Of a stretch of 64,000 bases of DNA, positions 1-12,300 are shown one piece after another. The stretch spans positions 30,155,422 through 30,219,421 of the forward strand of contig NC_135141.1 of assembly GCF_051014445.1 (NCBI RefSeq), written 5' to 3'. The DNA is from Colletes latitarsis. Lineage: Eukaryota > Arthropoda > Insecta > Hymenoptera > Colletidae. Made by a program: the position numbers and the translations under genes. Under the pieces are notes generated by a model. That model did not search any database, was not told the DNA's origin, and worked only from the letters and a program-made list of their open reading frames with translations. Numbering within the stretch: the stretch's first letter is position 1; the number at the start of each line of letters is the position of its first letter.

Positions 1-192
1 AGCAACGGGAACTCCCACAGCGCCGGGAACCTCGGCCCGGTGGGCTCCGCCACGACGAACAGCAACGTGAACGGCACCGCTCAGCAACAAGACAAGACCG
101 CGCTGGTCGACGGTCTGAACAACTTCGGCCTGGGCTCCGTGGCGTCGTACTCGGCCAGCCAGTACCAGCAGCACCTCCTCGTGGCCAACTAA
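1..192 (+). CDS. 3' end of an unidentified protein-coding gene (last 63 codons)
   Basis: Frame 1 is open from the first base to a TAA at 190-192, giving 63 residues; the start and any conserved domain lie upstream of the window. The tail is rich in Ser, Asn, Gly, Ala and Gln, with a short QQQ run near residue 28 and the C-terminus SASQYQQHLLVAN. Codons are strongly G/C-ended, unlike the flanking DNA, which supports real coding. Such low-complexity C-termini are common in insect transcription factors and RNA-binding proteins, and the very long low-complexity region that follows suits a neural or developmental regulator, but that is inference. I do not recognise the family, and no name can be assigned from this fragment. 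The segment could be only the last exon. Confidence 0.75.
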   Translation, partial: SNGNSHSAGNLGPVGSATTNSNVNGTAQQQDKTALVDGLNNFGLGSVASYSASQYQQHLLVAN

Positions 193-2553
193 ATTGTGTC
201 CGGCACGGGTCGAAGCCGAGCGAGGAGGAAACTTTGCTGAGAGGAGAGGAACAGGAGGAACAAGAGAGACGGAAAAACCGCCTTTCCAGTCTCTCCAACG
301 TCGAGACGTCGTCCAAAGTCTAGGTTCCGTACCCTGACACACCCGATCCGCTTGCACCATCCGATGGCTTCTCGCCTAGAGGAGGCCGTCGTCGAACTCC
401 TGCTCACCCTAGTTCCAGCTCTGTCTCTCTCCAGAGGATATCCAAACGGTGCAGCTCCAATCACACACACACACCCCCGCACGTTTGATAATCGACGTCA
501 TCTCGGCTAACGGCAACTCCTGATTTCTCGTTCGATCGGTCTCGTCGGGGGAGGATTCGCTCGGTGGGTCGCGCGGTCGCTGGGGGCAGGCTGCTGATCC
601 AAACTGGAGAACCGGAAGATCGGGACGGTCGGCAACCTGCGGCCACGACGGTGGACGAAGAGATTCGCGAGAGAGGGAGTGAGAGAGAGAGTGAGAGCGT
701 TAAGAACGCGTACACGGACTGTGTGCCGAACCGGAAGCGTGCGTGCAAGACGTTTTGACGAGAGCAGAAGGAGGAGGAACTTGGACGCGACGGGACTCGT
801 GGGGAACGTGAACGCGCGATCGACTTAAACGTAGAGCTTCGCGTACAGTAACGTTCTTTTATCAACCGGATAATAACGGACCCGATCGCGATACGCCGCC
901 ATGGCGTCCCGGTTCGAATGGCTGCTCCTGTGGCTCACCCTTGGATCAGCCACTCGAGACGACCCGTATCCCGGGGCCATTCACGGTTTCGGTCCAGAAA
1001 GAATCGAACGACGCGCGCCCACGCCTGGGACAGCGAAAAGGCCAAGAGACACGGAACACACGAGACACACACAACACAGACGCAGACACACGAACACGAC
1101 ACGGATTGACACGCAGAGACATTCACCGTATACCTGGCGACGAACACATATAATTATACGATACGTACACACACCCCTCATGGGCCGACGATCATCGGGG
1201 ACACCAGAGGGGGGACGGGAGGGGTGAAACACTTTCGCGCACGACTTCACCAACACGTACACAGATATTACCAACGTGTAATAATTTATTTTTTCACTGG
1301 TATAGTCGGAGAATTGATAATGAATATATCTGTAGAGCCTATGTATTATATTCAAGAATAATGCACTCACTTCACGGGTTCTCGCGAAACGGTAGGAACT
1401 ACTTGTGAACCCGAGCTACAGAAGCGTCGACGAACCGACCATTTGTACTCTAGAGCGTTCGCGACGAGAGAAAAAGAGAGAAAGAGAGAGAGTGAAAGAG
1501 GCGACTCGTTCCCTTGGAACCATCAGCGAACAGACCAGGACCAGCGGAGACGAACGAACAACGTCTTTCTTGAACGATCGAGGGGGTTCCGAGAGTGGAC
1601 GATACGCGGTCACAACTTGTTCGAACCCCCGGGTGATTTCTTTGTCGATCGAATCGCAGACGATACACGCAGTTCCATACCGTTTGGAAAACTCGTCCTC
1701 GGTACGATTTTACATTTTATTTTTATAATAAATGCAGTAGAGCGTAGGGGAGAAAACAAGGGGGAGGAGAGAGTAGAAAGGAAATGAGAATGGCGGCGTG
1801 TTCGTAGGAACGGGAACGGGCTGCGTTGCGGGGTCCTCCGAACCAGGGGCGAGCAAAATTTCATAAAAATTGCTGGAAATTAATAAAACGCGAACCCCGA
1901 AAAATTCGATGGCCCAGTTATCGGCACAGTTTTTGACAATAGACCCTTCGAACGACAATAGAAAATTCCGTGCATTATTTTCTGCCCGCATTATAACGTA
2001 GAACATTTTGTGGAAAACAGTGTCATTCGCGTAATGAGAACAGTAGTTCGTTTTATAGTTTAAATTCTTAACGAGTAAGCCACTAACGTACAAACTTCAC
2101 AGTATAACGATAAACGTAAGGACTGCTTTTTTATACATTTACCTGCAAAATTAATGTCCAAAGTTCACGACGTTGCCAACGATCCTTTACCGAAAGGACC
2201 TTTATAATTGCCGAAGTAAAATGTCGATGACTGGGTCGGCGTCGAGATTAGGACGAGATTCGTCTTCCGTTCGTCTGGATGAGAATTTTGCCCATCTTTG
2301 GCGGGGAGTTAATCTCTGGCTGGACGTTTCCTTTCGACGCTGGTCCACGTAGCGTCGCGACGACTCCCGAGTACCCTAGCTATCGGACGACGCACCCTCG
2401 GCTCGTCCAAGTTCGCGACACCAGGCGGGGGTGGAAGTTGTCGAACTTTCCTAATTCCCGTACTATCGAACGAGCTCTTCGGTTTCTTGCTGGTTCATCG
2501 ATCCCTGGGCACGGTCGAGGCTGCATGTCCGAAGTTCAGAGTCGTTTCTTCCG

Positions 2554-2602
2554 CGCACACACAAACACCCACCCACCCACACACACACACATACACACAC
2601 AG
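2554..2602 (+). repeat. CA-rich microsatellite
   Basis: An interrupted (CA)n tract with ACCC variants. A looser CA-rich tract lies at about 1042-1095. Confidence 0.9.
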
Positions 2603-5179
2603 GATGCCACGTGATCGTGGGAACCACGTTTACTGGCGAGTCGCGGAGAATGTCTCGGGCTATCGGAACCGTCGAAAAAAGATTTCTCCGTCGTTCGCAA
2701 CTCGATATCGCGCCGAGTAAGTTTCTGGAGCAAAATGACGGATTTCTCTCGCGTCGTGAACGTCGCTCAGGGGCATTCTTTACGGCTCCGCGCAGTACAA
2801 AGGACGAGGAGCGTCGAAGAGAAACGGGGGCGTCACGGTTAGCCGCGAGGAGCCCACAACCAGCCGGTCTGCGTTCGCGAGTATAATTAGGTGATTACGT
2901 TATTAAAGACCGCCGTCATTGTCCTCGACGGCCAGAACACGACCGCGCCGCTGACCCAGAGACGTTTCGAGATGTTCGAGAGGTCGATAGGACCAGATTT
3001 CCAGGTGAACGTTCGTCGAGCTGTTTCCTGGTTGAGAATAGTGTTACTTCCAATTCTATCGGATTGCTTTCTCCGTGACAGAATTAAGGGTCCCTTTTAT
3101 TCGTGCGTGTTTTATTTAAATTTGACTTAACAAATACTTGGATCCGTCAGTCTTTTCTCTCCAGTCTGACGGTAAACGGAACGTTCGTTCACGACGAGGA
3201 CGTCATCGTAATCGAAATTGCCTCTTACACGATTCTTTTACCCGAGAGTCTTTGTTCCCCGTTCGTTTCTTGTATGGAAAGGGTCGAAAGCGCCAGAATT
3301 AAAAAACGCATACGTAAAAGGTGACTGTCCCAACCTCGATTTCCAGCTCGACGACGGCCAGTAACGATCGTCCTGGGTCTCTGGCGAGCGATCGAAAGAT
3401 CGGTGAGCTGTCCGCCGAGTCTATGACGGGGGGCGGAGGTGCCGTGAGCCGCGGGCCGGGCACTAGGTGCTAAAAGTATTAACAAAAAAAAAAAAGTGTT
3501 TAATCTTGTCGTCGTGGGACAAACGTACGGAATACGCGCGGCCTTGGAGACTGTCGACGAGCTCGCGCGTAGAAAAAAAGAAAACTATAATGGCAGGGTT
3601 CCTTCGCGTCGCTCGATCCGCTCGATCCAAACGCGCGCGTCCACTCTCCTTAGAACTAGTTTCTAACCGTTAGCGTGACTTCGTATCGTGTAAGTGTTGT
3701 AGCATAATTTTAGGCGTGACCGTTAATCGTTCTTTCGTACGAATTTTTATATAGCCCGTTTTGTATATGATCGACGCCGCACACAGGGCAGCTTCCGTAC
3801 TGCTGGGCCGCGATCGACCGGAAGCCGGGTCGCGGTCGTTCGCGCGACGGATCGAGGCACAAGGGATCGACGCGTCGTCCAGATCCTCGCGATCGAGGCT
3901 GACCTGGAAGGATCGTGTGTTCAATTCGATAACCACGGAGCCCGGCGCGTCGCTGGAAACCTCGATTCGGAGCAACCACCCCGGGAGGGAACGATAAACG
4001 TTTCGCGAAGGGTACTTCCGATCCAGCGTCGCGGCCGGCTCTCGCCGTTAGGATCTACCCGATCGGTACGCTGTTAGACAAATTATTAGGCGACAATTGA
4101 CGAGCACCGTGAGCGCAGAAGCATCGACGCGACGAGCGAGTCGGCAGGACGGGTCTCCAGTCGCGCGGGGGGTGCTAACACAAGTTTTTAACTGCGGAAC
4201 TAATAAGGGTAGACGGGGGTGAGAGACACGGGAATTAGAGGCGCGAGGGGACGAGACGGGAGGACAGTACCCTTTAGTAATATCTAAACTTAATTGTAAC
4301 TATTAACGATACGTACGACTGTGGTAGCTATGCTAGTACCTGCTATTGTTAAAAAGAGAAAGAAAGATGAGAGGCGAGAGGGGGAAAAGTCGATGAGGAG
4401 TGACGGTAATCGCGACTTTGATGGGGGTGGCATATACGATGTCCATCGATAGGATCGGAGGTGAATATTCGGCGGTGAATCGTGCTTGCTATCCGTCGCG
4501 ATTGGGGTCGTTTTCCCGCTGATAGACGGTGGACGCTCGACGGGGTGACAGATACCAGACAACAGAGAGAGAGAGAGAAAGAGCTCCTGGCAACCGATTA
4601 TTTTTCTAATCTTTGTAATCGAACGGAACGGGATCCCCGTATTCGACCGGAAGGGAGATCCTCGGAGACGATCTCTCTCGACGTTGGCGTCCACGTCGAA
4701 CCGATGGAGGAACAGAGGGACGACAGGGGAGGAGAGCAAGCGTTGCAATAAGTTGCGAATCAAACGGATCTCGGCTTGGGACGAGAAGCTCAGCTCAGCG
4801 AAGAATCAAACACACGATGTATACTCTTTTAAGAAAAACCAAAAAAAAAAATACGGGAGCGGGGGACGCGCGCGGTGAGAAGGCACGCGACGTTGGGAGG
4901 GACGAGTCGTGAGGGTGGAGAAGGAAGGGCGCGATCCGGTCGGAGATATACCGATAAGAGCATACATTGAGGTACACAAAAGATAAAGAAAAAAAACATA
5001 TAGTATTATACGATTACAATACGATTGTAACGAAACACTTTATAAGCGAAGAAACAAAAATGAAAAAAAACAAGAATTACGCATAGTTTTCCATAATCTG
5101 TAATGGATGTATTCGTTAAACAAAACTGACGAGGGGGAGTTTAAGGTTAAACGAGAAACAAAAGATATAAGTCACACCA

Positions 5180-5230
5180 TGCATACACACATGTATTACA
5201 TACACACACACACAGCCACACACACACGTG
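5180..5230 (+). repeat. CA microsatellite
   Basis: Interrupted (CA)n with CATA and CACG variants, inside the presumed 3' UTR. Confidence 0.85.
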
Positions 5231-5989
5231 CGTACACAGAGAGATACATACGCCACGGCAGACACGTATACAGAAGTTCGAAGTAACACGGATACACGAC
5301 ACAACAAGAAGTAAATGAAAAAGAACAAAAAAAAAAAAAAATGAATAAGTAAACGAAGTAACATGACGAAGTAAACAACGGTAATCTGTCTCTTTAAAGT
5401 ATCATGTGTCTATAAACTATAGCGATCGATATTGTCTCTTTAACCGTAAATGGAGAAACAAGTAACCGTGGTAACGTAATAATGTCATAGCGATAACCGA
5501 ACACTGCAATATTAGATATAATATATATTCATACATTTATAGAGGTGGGAGAGAGCTATGGGAATAAAACGAACCGGGAAATGCGCGCAGCTCGAGTGCC
5601 GAAAAAATGACAGGGATAAAAAATGAACAAAAAAGAAAAAAAAAATAATGAAAAGAAACCGACACGTGGAACGATACGAGGGAAAAGCGAATATTTCAAA
5701 GCGACTCGGGCATCGTTTCGGCGTCGCTTTTTCGCTTTTCCCGTGGGTATACGATTGAAATGAACAAATAAACGCCTGGAAATGGAAAACGCGGGAAGCA
5801 GGCTGCGCGCATGCGTGTCGGATAGCGAAAGAGAACGAAACGAAACGCGCGAACGAAATAGAACCGAGCATGGTCTCCAGGTACACTTTTAAACGAAAAA
5901 AAAGGCCGTTTCACGATAAAAGAAAAAAAATAGCAAAGGAAAAGCAAAACGAAAACCGAATGGAAGAGAACAATATACGCGTTCTGTGT

Positions 5990-6102
5990 ATCGGACACAC
6001 ACAAACACACATACATGCACACACATACCTGTCCACACTTACACGCACGCACACGACACGAAGCAACACGAAGAAAGACCCAAAAAAAAAAAAAAAAAAA
6101 AA
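5990..6102 (+). repeat. CA-rich tract followed by a 21-A homopolymer
   Basis: CA-rich simple sequence at about 5995-6062 is followed by an uninterrupted run of 21 A at 6082-6102. An A run this long in sense orientation could prime oligo-dT cDNA internally and mimic a transcript end. Confidence 0.85.
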
Positions 6103-6221
6103 GAACCTATCGATTACTCTACCAAGTAATGAATTAACAAGAGGATGATAATTAGATTTGTAACTAATTACATATATATTTTTCAATACTTTAACTACTT
6201 GCTGAATGTAAACTATATACA

Positions 6222-6272
6222 TACAATTATATATTATATATATTATATATATATATTATATATACACACACG
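6222..6272. repeat. TA microsatellite
   Basis: Alternating TA with a few ATTA interruptions, ending in a short CA tract. It is self-complementary. Confidence 0.85.
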
Positions 6273-7335
6273 TACCGCTTAGAGCTGTACCTCGGTTGCA
6301 GCGCGACGGGGACGTGGCTCGTCGACTTCCGGCTCCTTGAGGGAGGACGAATCGCGACGAAGTAGGTTGAATCCAGCAAAAAACTTATCCGAAAATCGCG
6401 GATTCGATGCCACCGGGGCCAGAGACGGGCGGAATTTTATTCGAACGCTAAAAATCTTCGTACAGCGATTGATTCTCGACGATTCATTCGATCGAAGGCA
6501 TGATTTAATCGTACAATTTAGATTGTCATTTTTATTGAATGAACGAACGAGTCGAAAGTGTTTTCCATCTTTTGCTACCGTGAAAATTACGCCTGTCTCT
6601 GGTCGACAGGGGGGTCGTTGATCGACGAGTCCGATTCTCGATCGCGCGACGGGGGGGCGGAGGAAACGGCGCCGCCCGCCCGGGAGAGGGAGGGAAAGAT
6701 CTACGCGAGAGAAAGAACCTTTTTGTACCCCACCCAAGTCACACTCTCGGTGTCGAAATGGTAAAAACAAAAACAAGCAACTATGTTACTCGTGTAAGTG
6801 CATCCTAAATGTAACTGTTACGAAAAATGCCCCTTCTCCGAAGCCCCACCCCAGGCCCCAGTCTTCATCGTTTCGTACGTAGATAGATGAGGGATGATGA
6901 TGAAATAAAACGAAAGCGGCAGAGAAGCGTGAACGAGTGATCCGAGAATGCGTGATTTCACATCGGTAGAGAGATGAAAAGAAAAAAAAAAAATACGAGG
7001 GAAAAAGATCGGCGTGGATCGCGTCGCGTAGAAACGAAATTTCTCGGGGGCAAGATCCGCGCGAGAGACGGGGCGCGAGCACCGCCCCTTTTCGCGATTT
7101 TCTTTCGTTCAGTTCGCCGACGATTTTCTGCTCGCCTACGTTTCGCATACCGTGTGTCGTTTTATGTCGTTGCGTGTAAACGCTTGGTGTGTGCCCGGTG
7201 AAAATGCGTGTGTGCGAATGGTGTGCGAATCATTGAGAGAGAGAGAGACAGAGAGACAGAAGATGCGCATCGGATGCGTGCGAGCGAGACAACAAAAAAG
7301 AAAAAAAAAACAGCGAGACACTGTGCGCCTATATA

Positions 7336-7351
7336 TGTATATCTGTATATA
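7336..7351 (+). promoter_or_regulatory. Two adjacent Pumilio-type elements in the presumed 3' UTR
   Basis: TGTATATC at 7336-7343 and TGTATATA at 7344-7351 match the established Pumilio consensus TGTANATA; a third match lies at 8092-8099. All are in sense orientation. The last sits in a TA-rich microsatellite, so chance is a real possibility. Confidence 0.3.
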
Positions 7352-7837
7352 GGTCCTTTTTTCACCCGCTACCGTTGTTTCCTTTATACTACTTCTTCTC
7401 CTTTTTTATCATTACTACTATTAACTGTTAAGAGTATTGTAATCGAGATGTATTTTCTGTTGGCTTTAGATTTTGTTCCTTTATTTTTGTACGAGAACCG
7501 TTTTACCTAGAACCGTGTGCGTATACGCTAAGAATATATTTTTTTTTTTTTCTTACCGTCGATCCCTGGATCCGATCGCGGATCCCGAAGATCTTTAGAT
7601 GGCACGGTCGACGCTGGTGGTCCGGCGTCGAGACGCCCCGGACGACCGGCGACCACCGCCAGCCCCGTTAGCCTTAAGGTGACCCATTTTAAATATTTTT
7701 TTTTTTCTTTTGTTTCCTCTATCATTATTATTATTTTTTTTCTTTTTGATAGTTTGTTATTGTTGTTTTTTTTTTTGTATGATATTTGATTATATACCAG
7801 CGTGCATCGCGCCTCCAGATAATATAATATATACCGC

Positions 7838-8125
7838 TATATTATATATACATATACATATATATATATATTTTTGTTAATAATACAGTGGTTTGATGAA
7901 CTACAGTGATTATCCTGTTGTAATGGATTTGTTTCTATCTCTTATGGCCCGCGAATGCGTAATTAAAATATACATATATATAAATATATATAAAAAAAAA
8001 GAAGAATAGAACACGTGCATATACAAATATGAATATATGTATAGACATTATACATACTTATATAAATATCGATTATATATATACATATATATGTATATAT
8101 ACACATATACATACACACTGCTACA
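7838..8125. repeat. TA/ACATA-rich low-complexity block
   Basis: Several runs of TATA and TACATA, at about 7843-7873 and 7970-8118, separated by short A-rich sequence. Confidence 0.75.
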
Positions 8126-8504
8126 TTATATTTTGTTTAAAGAGGAGAAAAACAAAAAAAAAACAAAAAAAAAAATTAAAAAAAAGGACGGTGGAATAGG
8201 AGGTTGCGAGGAAAGGTGTGCCCGTCGATGAAGACGATGAGTGGAGAGTGGAAAACGAGCGAGAGAGAGAGGGAGAGAGAGTAGAAAAAATATAAAAAGC
8301 GTTTCTTGAAATTTTTCGAGCGTCCGGGCCGTCCCCTCGACCCGTAAACACAAAATAAATTCGGGAGAAGAATAAAAATAACAATCGAATATATACCGAG
8401 TACGGGGAACGAAGCAAACGACGAAACAAAAAACAAAGTGTGACAAAAAAAAAAAAAAGTGAAACTCGCGTGTAACATACTTATAATATCATTTTGTAAA
8501 TTAT

Positions 8505-8830
8505 TTTTTGTATTTTTATATATACATATATATATATACATATATATATATCAATATCGAAGCATACGAGACAAAGCGGAACAGTGTTTGTGCGTACGAA
8601 ACGGGAGAGAGAGAGAGAGAGGAGAGGAGAGCACAGATAGAGAAAGAGAGAGAGAGAGAGAGGGAAAAACGCGCGATGAAATGTGTGAAAAGAAAATTTT
8701 TGAGGCAAAAGTGGGCAAGAAAAATCTGGCGCAACGGAAGAGTGTGAAAAAGACGTAGCGAGAGAGGGAAAGAAAAAGTATGCGTGCGAGGGAGAGATAA
8801 AGAGAGAGAACACGATAATCTCGTGACGCA
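8505..8830 (+). repeat. TA microsatellite followed by GA-rich microsatellites
   Basis: A TA repeat at about 8515-8552 is followed by (GA)n runs at about 8604-8632 and 8639-8662 and a looser purine-rich stretch to about 8812. Similar GA runs occur at 7224-7262 and 8259-8281. Confidence 0.8.
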
Positions 8831-9161
8831 TTGATAACACTGACGATACTTAAATCGATCGTTTATTAATTAAAATCGTCCTTTCGTTGATCGAGAGCGG
8901 CGCCAGGAAGATGCTGTTCGACCCTTAGAAAATTGAAAGAAAAACTAAATCGCGTGCGCAAAAATACGCTTGTATGCGGCCCGTTCGTGAAGGAAGCAAA
9001 CATATACACGTACACGGACACACGTACACACATACACGCCCACATATGTACGTAAACATATTGTGTTAATTCGACGCAACAGTCCCGAAATGAAATGGAT
9101 TTTTGTTCCCTATTATTTGTACCTTTGTATTGTATTCTGCAGCTTGTCAGTGCTTTGTTTA

Positions 9162-9213
9162 CTATTACTATTACTACTACTACTACTATTATTATTATTA
9201 ATATTATTATCAT
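9162..9213. repeat. TAC/TAT trinucleotide microsatellite
   Basis: An ACT/ATT triplet run of about 50 bp. It is the last marked simple repeat before the sequence character changes near 9.3 kb. Confidence 0.8.
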
Positions 9214-9300
9214 TGCTATGAAATTTTTAACTATTGTACTCTGCCGACCTTGTTTCGTACCACTCTATATCTTCTTTTCGTTTTTTCCGTCTCGTTAGAT

Positions 9301-12300
9301 TGTAACGCGTTATAGCAGCCATGTTAGCACGTAAATAACGTAGAACTCGATCGTCTCCAAAGAGTATACTCGGACGAAACCGAGCCGACTACGACAGTGG
9401 AAACCTCGCAAAAACGACAACCATTTTTAGTCGTGTTTAGTAACCAGAAACAGTGTCGTTATTTTTTAAAAATTGAAAACAACGTTCGACGTTTGGTCTC
9501 TCCTCGAGGGGGTGGACAACGCGTTTCGTAGTGACCCGTGATCCGCATCTTTTATAATTTTATAGAAAAAGAAAGACAGTCGATTCTGGGCTCGGTGTTT
9601 CAGAATTCTACACACAGTAAAAAAAAATCATTTTTTTAAAAAAACAATAGACCCGAAGGTTCTTTGTCGAAAGCATTCGTTCGCGGAACAAACAGCGGTT
9701 TGAAGTTCAACCGACGATATTTCCGCTAGTGATGGGACTGATGCGATTAGGGTTGGTATCAATCTTCAATGGGAAACGTCTGATCCATACGAAAACGAAA
9801 CTACATACTATGCGTGCAAAATGCGTGGATCATTCCCATCACTAATTTCATAATCGGGGATCGTCACCTCCTCGACGACGGGGTCGATCGATCTAACGTG
9901 CACACGTGTCGCGTCGAAACAAGGCCCACGAGGGGGGCCTGCAGGGGGGTACATCGTCCCCAAAACCTGGGATCAAAAAGAAAGATTAAAGAACTCAGAA
10001 GTATGTTGAGTTCTGCATACTGTGCTAGCGAATATTGTCAGGCTAATGGGAGAAGAAAGTGGGCCCAGAAAAGACTTTGTGCCCTCCTTAGAAATTCCTC
10101 TCAGAGGCCCTGCGTTGAAAGTAATCGAACCCACGCGCCGTTCCGTTAGTGTTTCGCCTCCATCCTTGAGTCATGGCTTTTTTGGCTGCGGAGATCCGTC
10201 GAGAAGTTTCAAGAAAATTTCGTTTCGCGCGTAAAAGAAGCGAATGATACAGAGAGAAAGGGAGAATGAGAGGCGAGAAGAGAGAGAATGAACGTTTCCT
10301 GCTTGCTTGCGTGAAGTATGCGTGCGCCAGTCAGGAGGAAGCTTTTCGTTTTCTCGGTGAGGACGTTGTTTCTTATGGTTTTTCTCATGCAAGTACGGTG
10401 GGACGAGGGTGGCGCCGACCAATCTCGCTTCCTGGATCGAGTCCACGATCACGTCGCTCTTTCGATCGATCGATCGAAACGTGGCTCGCGGCTCTCTCGC
10501 GACTTTGGACAGAGTCCAATTCTCGAATTTGTCTCGAGGAAAGGGCGACGATTTGGTAATCGGACGAAAGATCGTGACGCGATCTTCGAATTTTTGTATT
10601 CCATTTCAGAACGTAACGCACGACGGAACGTTTCCAGCGTCGATACCGAGTTCTGAGACACTGTAATCGACGTCCATCGATCGCTTACAGGTCGTGGCAG
10701 AATAACGTTTTTCGATCGAAGTTTCTTTGTACGAAAATTGACCCTTTCTGTCCCGAGGATTCCATGTTGGATAAGTATACAGACGCGTTTAGAAGTATTT
10801 AGGCACAAACGTGTGTTTTCTGTGAACAGTTTTCTGGTTCAAAGGAGTTATGTACGTTAATTTTAAGATCCTTTAGAGCCCCAAACTATGACAATTCGAT
10901 ATTTTACTAGTTCAGTTAAAACGATACGCTTCCCCGATTCTACATCGTATATATTCAGCTTGACAAAAATTCTAATATTCTTTTAATTTAACATTGCATA
11001 TACTATTTACTGTGGATGCCTAATACCGTTAAACGCCACTGTAACTTCCCAATCTCCCATTAAATGTCATTAACGTTTGAAAATATGATAGATAACTTAA
11101 ATTGTCTCTATTTATAGTGAGTCAGTAATTGCGTTACAACGGTTGAAAACAGGATGTCGGTGAAATAATTTGCCTCGTATCACAGTGCATATATTATATA
11201 GAAAGCTAAGTGATGTATTGTATTTTTAGTTTCGAAGCGTATAAGAATGAAAAAGACAGTATATACAATTTTTAAAAGTTCTGAATTTCTTATGGTTCTC
11301 AAGTTCTCCCAAATATGTTATACGGATCGTATAATGTTTGTACTTTTTAATTACTTTTCAATAAATATTTTCCATGATCCTGCCGCACTAATATTTTTCC
11401 TTGTTGAAACGATTCGTTCGGGACAGAAATGGTTAATGCACAGACAACAATTAAAAAACTAACGATTCAATCGATCCATCAAAGCGGTGGATTCAAACGC
11501 TGACAAAATTAGGCTAGACGAAGTACGAAATTTCGTGGACGATACTGGAGAAGAGAAAATCGAGAACGGGTTCAGGCTCTGTCCCGGTGATCGATAGGCA
11601 ATTTATAAACAAAAGGTTGGAGAGACCAACGCTGGGGCGACCACGGGATTCGAGCGATCGAGAGGATCGACAGCGACGATCGAAGGGGAGGAGATCCAGG
11701 AGGCCGTCGGTGAGGTCAAGGGGAGGGCGCCTGGTATTAGTACACATTAGTTTCTTCGATAGGAGGCGCCCAATTAGTTGTTGGAATTCTGTAGTCTAGG
11801 CGATAATTCTCGATATAGTTCAATGTTGTCGAGTTTTTATTAGTTGAGCGAGCGAACGCGCGCGATCGTCGTCGGAAACCGGAAGCGGACAGCGAGGTAC
11901 ACGAAGACGATGCTTCGAAGCGATTTCAGAGAACGATCCTCGATGGATTTAAAGCGAATTCTGTTCCATGGAGTTGTTGGTACTTTTCGAGCGATAGATC
12001 GTTGTGATTGAAACGAAACAATCCCATTTCTCGATCTTGGTACTCTTAATTCTTAAGTAGGCACGCTGGAGGGCTTGCTAAACTCTGAATTTGTTTTTTT
12101 TTAAGTTCTTGTTTAGTCTATGAAATAACTTGAATCGGAAGGAGCGTCTACTTGAGAGTTAAGAACAAAATCACTGTGTCCAGATCGAACTCGAGTATCA
12201 CGATTGCACGCAAGGAAAGTGACAGAAGAAGATATTAGAATGTTTCGTATACCGCTTTAAACGATCATTGTAAACTGTTATTAGGTCGTTTCGTGAGTCT

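Larger units (their letters stand above)
193..9300 (+). other. Probable very long 3' untranslated region of the gene ending at 192
   Basis: After the stop codon comes about 9 kb without a convincing coding region. It is dominated by one-strand-biased low complexity: GA runs, CA runs, long A tracts and TA repeats, all read on the plus strand. Purine-rich and A-rich sequence in the sense direction, AATAAA-type signals (for example near 1726, 1883, 6903 and 8354) and TGTATATA elements are what an extended insect 3' UTR shows. Character changes after about 9.3 kb, where the simple repeats stop. The exact end cannot be fixed: a further GA-rich block and closely spaced AATAAA signals at 14.15-14.18 kb could be a more distal end. 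The downstream part may instead be intergenic. Confidence 0.5.

Noticed and set aside
2279..2614. 111-codon plus-strand open frame
   Set aside because: It ends in translated CA microsatellite and lies in low-complexity sequence of the presumed 3' UTR.
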